Assembly: GCA_947623455.1 (NCBI GenBank)
Contig: OX392532.1
Span: 744,001-808,000 of the forward strand
Reading direction: 5' to 3'
DNA: 64,000 bases
Origin: Mimachlamys varia
Lineage: Eukaryota; Mollusca; Bivalvia; Pectinida; Pectinidae
The translations under genes were made by a program, and so were the position numbers. This document shows, in pieces, positions 59,201 to 64,000 of the stretch. Within the stretch, counting starts at the first letter, position 1. Every line of letters begins with the position of its first letter. The notes beneath the pieces are model-generated. The model was not told the origin of the DNA, made no database searches, and was given only the letters and a program-made list of their open reading frames with translations.

Positions 59201-62200
59201 CAGATATTCTTTGTATGGTGAACAGACAATCATTGTGTGGTAAACAGACATTCTTTGTATGGTGAACAGACATTCTTTGTATTGTGAACAGACATTCTTT
59301 GTATGGTGAACAGACATTCTTTGTATGGTGAACAGACATTCTTTGTATAGTGAACAGACATTCTTTGTACATGTATTGTGAACAGGCATTCTTTGTGTGG
59401 TGAACAGACAATCTTTGTATGGTGAACAGACATTCTTTGTATGGTGAACAGACATTCTTTGTATGGTATACAGACATTCTTTGTATGGTGAACAGACATT
59501 CTTTGTGTGGTGAACAGACAATCTTTGTATGGTGAACAGACATTCATTGTATGGTGGACAGACATTCTTTGTATGGTGAACAGATATTCTTTGTATGGTG
59601 AACAGACATTCTTTGTATGGTGAACAGCCATTCTTTGTATACTGAACAGACATTCTTTGTATGGTAAACAGCTATTCTTTTTATGGTGAACAGCCTTTCT
59701 TTGTATGGTGAACAGGTTTTCTTTGTATGGTGAACAGGCATTCTTTGTATAGTGAAAGGTTTGCTGTGTGTATGGTTAACTGACATCTTTGTATGATGAA
59801 AAGTCATTTTGTGTGTATGGTTAACAAACATTTTTTTGTATGGTGAACAGCCATTTTTTGTATGGTGAACAGCCATTCTTTTATGATACAGTAAGGCTTT
59901 GAAAATGAATACCATCCTTTGTATGGTAAATAGTCATTCTATATATGGTGAACAGACATCCTTTATATGGTGAACAGCCATTCTTTATATGATGAAGAGA
60001 CATTCTATTTTATGATGAATATACAATGTATCTATATATATTTATTTGATGAATATTCATTCTTTACATGTTGAACAACTCCAGGAATACTCATGATGAA
60101 TGTATAAAATATCTGTGACCTACTACATGTAACTTTAGCACAGTTCAGGAATTCCGGTTAAACTTAATGACTGTAACAAAAGTCAAAATTTACTTCTCAA
60201 TTCAGAAATTAAAGGGGTTTAAGGTACCTGACCTTTCTGCTTCTACATTAGTTTAGAAATTTTGGATTCCCACCTTTTGGCCCCTAGCATCACTGAAGAG
60301 TCCTAGGAGGACGAAACAGCCGTATGATGCAGTTTAATTAATTCTTTCGGCATACTGTATCTATTAATAAATTTAAAAGGTGCAGCACATGTGTGTGTTA
60401 CGTCATCTTTGACCTGATTGTTGAAATGCAAGATATAAACGATTCTCGTGAACTTACAACTTCACACTATCTTTATAAAAGATATATGTTTGTAAGATAA
60501 TAACAACAAAGGTTATTTTAAACACTTTGCATAAAACACAGTGACGGAAACATGTTTTTGAACATTAAAACATATTTCAGTATGAAATGATTTATGATTT
60601 CAGAACTATGTTGAATCCAACCGCGAATTCTTCTGTAAACCAAACTCTTGTTCCAGTGGATACACGTGCTATCTGTCTACACCCTGCCCCGCCCACTTTG
60701 CGATCGGATGTACAGGTATCGTATATGCATGTTTGGCATGACAAAACCTTAATGTAAACATACAAATGGACATAGATGAGGACTACCATTGAATGCTGTC
60801 ATTTACGTCGTGACATTTACTTGGCTATGCGGTGGATGTTGTAGACGAAGTAGAAGTCGTTTACTTTCCCGGAATGCCTGATGTTATCATCTTGGAATTT
60901 TTTAAACATCGTTTTCGTGAAAACTTTCTATTTGTTCATATTTTGCCCCTAGTTAAACTGTCTGAGTTCGGATCATGGTAGTGGTTACACTTTGGTATTT
61001 TCTGATTATCCCCCACACCAAACCACCACAAAAATTAGAGAATGCCGAAGCGTCTACAAAACCATAATCCTTACTCAAAATCGATTAAATTAGGGGCAAA
61101 ATATGAACAAAGGAAAGATTAACATGGACACCCTTATAAAAGTACAAGATAATATGACCAGGTGTTCTAGCAGAGTGCGCCTTTTCTGCTTCATCGACGA
61201 CACCCGCCATGTAAATCTTGTCACATTCATGTAATATAAAGTCTTCTCTATACAAACATCAGAAAACAACAAACACTTCTGTATGTTTGCCTGACTAGCC
61301 TGTCGTGTGCAGTAGAAAACAACAAACACTTCTGTATGTTTGCCTGACTAGCCTGTCGTGTGCAGTAGAAAACAACAAATACTTCTGTATGTTTGCTTGA
61401 CTAGCCTGTCGTGTGCAGTAGAAAACAACAAACACTTCTGTATGTTTGCCTGACTAGCCTGTCGTGTGCAGTAGAAAACAACAAACACTTCTGTATGTTT
61501 GCCTGACTAGCCTGTCGTGTGCAGTAGAAAACAACAAACACTTCTGTACGTTTGCCTGACTAGCCTGTCGCGTGCAGTAGAAAACAACAAACACTTCTGT
61601 ATGTTTGCCTGACTAGCCTGTCGCGTGCAGTAGAAAACAACAAACACTTCTGTATGTTTGCCTGACTAGCCTGTCGCGTGCAGTAGAAACAACAAACACT
61701 TCTGTATGTTTGCCTGACTAGCCTGTCGCGTGCAGTAGAAAACAACAAACACTTCTGTATGTTTGCCTGACTAGCCTGTCGCGTGCAGTAGAAACAACAA
61801 ACACTTCTGTATGTTTGCCTGACTAGCCTGTCGCGTGCAGTAGAAACAACAAACACTTCTGTATGTTTGCCTGACTAGCCTGTCGCGTGCAGTAGAAAAC
61901 AACAAACACTTCTGTACGTTTGCCTGACTAGCCTGTCGCGTGCAGTAGATGAGACAATAAAACCTCTTGTGAGGCTTTAACTGCCGTGTCCACGTGGCTA
62001 GATATAGTTGCCGATAGATCCTCCATTATAACCTGTTACTGCGAGTCGACGCGCTAGAAAAGAGAATCTTGTCACATTCATGTAATATAAATTCAGGTAA
62101 ACATCAAGTTCTCAAAATGATAACCGAGTCATCATTGTCAATCACAGCATAGCACACTTATGAGCATACTCAATCCCTAACCCTAACCCATACTCAAAAA

Positions 62201-62917
62201 CGTCCATCTTCATATCACAAAAAAAGATACATAATATTTCGCAATGAGACAAAATGTCGACCAAAAAACTTGCCCATAGTTCTGATCAACCGGCATCTCT
62301 CGAATCCCCGTGTTGTCATTTTGTTTGTCAATAGTCGACATCGTCATCGACAAAAAAAAATCGATATTAAGAGCAAGCCCTAGCATGACGAATCGATTCC
62401 GACATGTAAACACAATAGGTTTGAGAAACGGAAACTACTTGTTGTTTATAGACAACACATCGTCGATATATCTGAATGCGAAATTAAAATATTTGGCAAG
62501 GTTTTTGTTACCTGTCCGGATTAGCTCTTCAAAAAATTCAGCATCGTATGAAAACAAAAAAGTCAGCTAAGAGTGGGGCACATTTTGTTCTCATGGAAAT
62601 GCCAACAGTTTGCTGGAAAATCTTTCCTCCAAACTTTACAAAAATATTGTCGACCAGGAATTCAATTATTTTTACTTTATATCATTCAGTATATTTCACC
62701 TAAGTGTGTTTTCACAATGTATGTTCCAAGATCGCTCACTATCATATATTTGTATCAATGATATAAACTAATTGTATATTCCTTGTTTTTTTTGTTGTTG
62801 TAGAAAATGCTTGTCTTGGTCTTCCTTGTGAACATGGAGCGAGTTGTGTTCGCCAAACAGGGCCTAATTTTACTTGTATGTGTACAGCTGGGTTTTACGG
62901 TGACACGTGTGAATACG
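47190..62917 (+). CDS. Copy C: secreted EGF-type gene, continues past the window (whole gene span)
   Basis: Four coding exons seen (47190-47259, 55136-55296, 60604-60715, 62804-62917) have matching phases (1, 1-0, 0-1, 1-1) and no internal stop. The product should be secreted and, by comparison with copy B, may continue into further EGF and vWA domains beyond 64000. Introns are 7.9, 5.3 and 2.1 kb and are filled mainly by minisatellites. This is the best candidate for a functional member of the cluster. Confidence 0.7.
47228..52591 (+). repeat. 46-bp minisatellite seeded on the signal-exon donor (about 117 units)
   Basis: Same unit as at 31283-32874: TCTATACAGTTGTATG, TTTACTACCGG and GTAAGTACAGATATCCCGG. 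The first unit is the exon end itself. Variant units (GTCTGTAGAGTAGTATG, CCGTGTAAGT, ACCAATTTAG) define higher-order periods: about 322 bp near 47.3-47.9 kb, 690 bp between 49291 and 49981, and 919 bp between 49981 and 50900 (50461 against 51380 is also identical). Confidence 0.94.
52680..53110 (+). repeat. 17-bp tandem repeat, GATATTAAGATGTA(A/G)CT
   Basis: About 24 diverged units of roughly 17 bp run to about 53105. The collinear position in copy B has a single GATATCAAGACGTAGCT, so the array arose after the two copies separated. Confidence 0.8.
53111..53595. other. Intron 1 of copy C, unique sequence
   Basis: Partly collinear with copy B (cgtttgattgatgaaac). Otherwise nothing recognised. 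Confidence 0.4.
53600..55085 (+). repeat. 27-bp minisatellite (about 55 units) with a CACGTG in most units
   Basis: The unit joins TAGATCAAATGTAAATGTAA and ACACGTG. Because 27 is a multiple of three and the minus strand lacks stops, one antisense frame stays open for 503 residues, repeating HVFTFTFDL. This is an artefact of the repeat. Each CACGTG is an E-box by sequence only. Occasional 18-bp short units and TAGTAATG insertions occur. Confidence 0.92.
55136..55296 (+). CDS. Copy C N-terminal exon
   Basis: 161 bp, phase 1 to 0, acceptor ctatcacag, donor ATG|GTGAGC. It encodes ESATHAGHDEASHPFLSRSM, then IPKSHWIHTRSAESCQND and EPYCEARKLECM. It keeps all three cysteines and the same length as copy B's exon. 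Confidence 0.9.
55331..60010 (+). repeat. 22-bp minisatellite resembling the N-terminal exon's donor (about 200 units)
   Basis: The unit joins TGTATGGTGAACAGACATTC and TT. The exon just upstream ends TGTATG|GTGAGCAGCCGTTC, so each unit echoes the exon end plus donor. Copy B shows only one partial echo (gtgtatggtgaaaag) at this position. Units with TGGGAATCAGACATTC, TTGTGAACAAATAATC and GGTGAGCAGGCATTC form longer mixed periods. The unit is stop-poor on the minus strand in all frames, producing many antisense open frames (HTKNVCSPYKE and others) that are not genes. Decay increases after 59750. Confidence 0.93.
60011..60280. other. Intron 2 of copy C, flank of the ribozyme repeat
   Basis: 60228-60284 (ctgacctttctgcttctac, ttttggattcccacc) matches 10806-10862 and the region beside the ribozyme-like motif at 30304-30340. 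It is therefore part of that dispersed family. The rest is unrecognised. Confidence 0.45.
60287..60330 (+). ncRNA. Hammerhead-ribozyme-like motif
   Basis: GCAUCA, CUGAAGA, GUCC-UAGGA-GGAC, GAA, ACAGCCGU, A, UGAUGC. Stem I (GCAUCA with UGAUGC) and stem II (GUCC with GGAC) are perfect. The core CUGAAGA and GAAA are intact. The eight-base stem III has one A-C mismatch relative to the perfect ACAGCUGU of the 30261 copy. Predicted cleavage follows the A after ACAGCCGU. Confidence 0.65.
60604..60715 (+). CDS. Copy C five-cysteine exon
   Basis: 112 bp, phase 0 to 1, acceptor tatgatttcag, donor G|GTATCG. It encodes NYVESNREFFCKPNSCSSGY, then TCYLSTPCPAHFAIGCTG. It matches copy A's exon at 16165 in length, phase and cysteine spacing. 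Confidence 0.88.
60800..61012 (+). mobile_element. 3'-tail fragment of the dispersed RT family, head-to-head with the next
   Basis: Plus-oriented tail with GTTGTAGACGAAGTAGAAG, then ATTTTGCCCCTAGTTAAAC and GAGTTCGGATCATGG. It is followed at 61030 by the minus-oriented copy, making an inverted pair. Confidence 0.6.
61030..61240 (-). mobile_element. RT-family 3' tail, left part of a split copy
   Basis: Starts AGAGAATGCCGAAGCGTC and runs to GTCACATTCATGTAATATAA. Its continuation lies at 62065 after the 53-bp repeat insert. Confidence 0.7.
61241..62064 (+). mobile_element. Insert built on a 53-bp tandem repeat (about 13 units), flanked by 27-bp direct repeats
   Basis: The 53-bp (sometimes 52-bp) unit joins AGAAAACAACAAACACTTCT, GTATGTTTGCCTGACTAGCC and TGTCGTGTGCAGT. 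Early units have TGTCGTG, later ones TGTCGCG. After the array comes a unique tail, gagacaataaaacctcttg to gcgagtcgacgcgctag. The insert lies between direct repeats of AATCTTGTCACATTCATGTA plus ATATAAA (61214-61240 and 62065-62091), inside one RT-tail copy. This suggests a non-autonomous element with a tandem-repeat core; the type is unknown. Confidence 0.65.
62065..62700 (-). pseudogene. RT-family relic, right part of the split copy
   Basis: Tail blocks CAAGTTCTCAAAATGATAAC and GATCAACCGGCATCTCTCGA, then the RT C-terminal and palm fragments (62430-62700, matching 35430-35620). Inside it, 62172-62188 is a CCCTAACCCTAACCC insertion flanked by CATACTCAA repeats. Confidence 0.65.
62804..62917 (+). 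CDS. Copy C first EGF exon
   Basis: 114 bp, phase 1-1, acceptor tttgttgttgtag, donor G|GTAAAT. It encodes NACLGLPCEHGASCVRQTG, then FTCMCTAGFYGDTCEYG, with all six EGF cysteines. Further exons are expected to the right of the window. Confidence 0.9.
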
Positions 62918-63295
62918 GTAAATAGTAATTTCAACAGGAGAGTATTACATTCACCTTTCTATGCATCATTTGAGTTTTCATCTTAATTTAAAACTTATGA
63001 TAAATTTTCAGTTTTTAAATCTATGTTTTTATGCAATTTATTATTGAACATTAACTCGTGATTTCCATGCACGGCTACAGATTAATAACAGCAATACTTG
63101 GTTTCCATCATAGACAAGAATGGTTCTTTTGAACCTAAGTGTTGTTAATATTATTGAGAAAAACAATGTACGAAAAGGGGATAAATCTCCAGAATAATGA
63201 TTAATATTTTCTTTTAATAAATACTTACTGAACTTTGAGCAAGCAAGGTTGACTAAGAAAGTAAAAATGTTCAAGGCAAGTGAGATATTATCTAT
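62918..63295. other. Intron of copy C, nothing recognised
   Basis: AT-rich, no exon signature. Confidence 0.35.
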
Positions 63296-63299
63296 AAAT

Positions 63300-63655
63300 A
63301 AATAAGAGAATAGCGAAGCGTCAACAAAATCATAATCCGAACTCAAAATCTACTAAACCAGGGGCAAATTTGAACAAAGGAAAGATTTACATGGAGACTC
63401 TCGCAAAAGCACAAGAGAATAAAACCATGTGTTCAGGAAGAGTAAGCGTCTTCTGCTTCATCGACGACACCCACCATGTAAATCTTGGTCACATACATGT
63501 AAACATCAAGTTCTCAAAATGAGAACCGAGTATCATTGTCAATCACAACAAGTAAACACACTAATGAGCATACTCAAAAACGTCCATCTTCATATCATTT
63601 AAAGATACAGAATATTTTTCAATGAGACAAAGATGGCGACCATAAAACTTGCCTA
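63300..63655 (-). mobile_element. 3'-tail fragment of the dispersed RT family
   Basis: Starts AGAGAATAGCGAAGCGTC and carries all tail blocks (CTTCTGCTTCATCGACGACA, CAAGTTCTCAAAATGAGAAC, AACACACTAATGAGCATACT), ending near AAGATGGCGACCATAAAACT. One of the best-preserved tails in the window. Confidence 0.75.
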
Positions 63656-64000
63656 TTTTCAGCAGGCCGTTAACTGATACACATGTAACAGGGTCAAATC
63701 ACACGAAAGCCAAAATAATTATCGAAATGGTTACTTATTTACATGTATAGCCTATGCAATTTCACTGAAATTAGGAAAAAGTAATACAACTTATCATAAA
63801 ATTGGAAAGTAATGTTTTGAAGGTTTTATCATACAATTGTACAATATTTACATTCTGTGTTGCCTTCGCCTATATATCGTTAGTAAACCGAATTGTAGTA
63901 TATCATACTGTATACTACAATTTGCAATGCCACTTGACGTTATTCTGCCGCCATGTTGGACTACGTAATACCAAAGCTTTGCACTCCGCCTTAGATAACA
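63656..64000. other. Window end, nothing recognised
   Basis: A small inverted repeat (ttgtagtatatcatac, gtatactacaa) lies at 63892-63921. No exon is visible. Confidence 0.35.

Noticed and set aside
55415..59915. Many antisense open frames (HTKNVCSPYKE repeats) resembling a repeat protein
   Set aside because: All arise from the 22-bp minisatellite, open in three frames at once, with variation at all codon positions.

Overview
This is a eukaryotic (animal) window: AT-rich, intron-rich, crowded with transposon relics and long minisatellites. The exon-encoded EGF and von Willebrand A (vWA) modules, a decayed invertebrate reverse transcriptase (RT) family present in more than fifteen pieces, and tandem DNA with TGACC(T/C) motifs ending in a GGACGGAC-rich tail suggest a lophotrochozoan, most likely a bivalve mollusc. 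That assignment is an inference. No bacterial-type operon, CRISPR array, rRNA or convincing tRNA gene was seen.

Layout. 1-1927 is the 3' part of a broken Ty3/gypsy-type retrotransposon. 3.3-15.1 kb holds hairpin elements, RT fragments, decayed tandem repeats and long stretches without recognisable content. From 15.2 kb to the right edge lie three tandem, same-strand paralogues of a secreted EGF/vWA gene. Their plan is: probable 5'UTR exon, signal-peptide exon, N-terminal exon, five-cysteine exon, one or more EGF exons and, where seen, two vWA domains. Copy A (15245-25462) has intact 5' exons apart from an in-frame TGA, then ten EGF exons and relics in strict alternation of two types that decay toward the 3' side. 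Copy B (31245-38942) has signal, N-terminal, EGF and vWA exons, but two in-frame stops and no visible five-cysteine exon. Copy C (47190 to beyond the window) is open in every exon seen.

The most striking feature is the intron content of B and C. A 46-bp minisatellite (about 35 units in B, about 117 in C) is built from the last 30 or so bases of the signal-peptide exon plus its GTAAGT splice donor, so each unit carries a near-consensus donor. In C a 22-bp minisatellite (about 200 units) begins just after the next exon and each unit resembles that exon's end and donor. A 49-bp minisatellite (about 63 units) upstream of C carries AAG|GTAAGA in each unit; the same sequence is single-copy upstream of B, where it could be the donor of a 5'UTR exon. 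Three successive exon-intron boundaries of one gene therefore appear to have seeded giant tandem arrays, and B keeps the less expanded state.

A dispersed repeat carries a hammerhead-ribozyme-like core (CUGA[A/U]GA, short stem II, GAAA, eight-base stem III) at four sites. Other notable items are hairpin elements with GC-rich palindromic centres, a TTAA-flanked MITE nested in an RT relic, a 53-bp tandem repeat lying between 27-bp direct repeats, and a large inverted pair of RT relics. The long open frames inside the minisatellites are by-products of stop-poor repeat units and are not called as genes.
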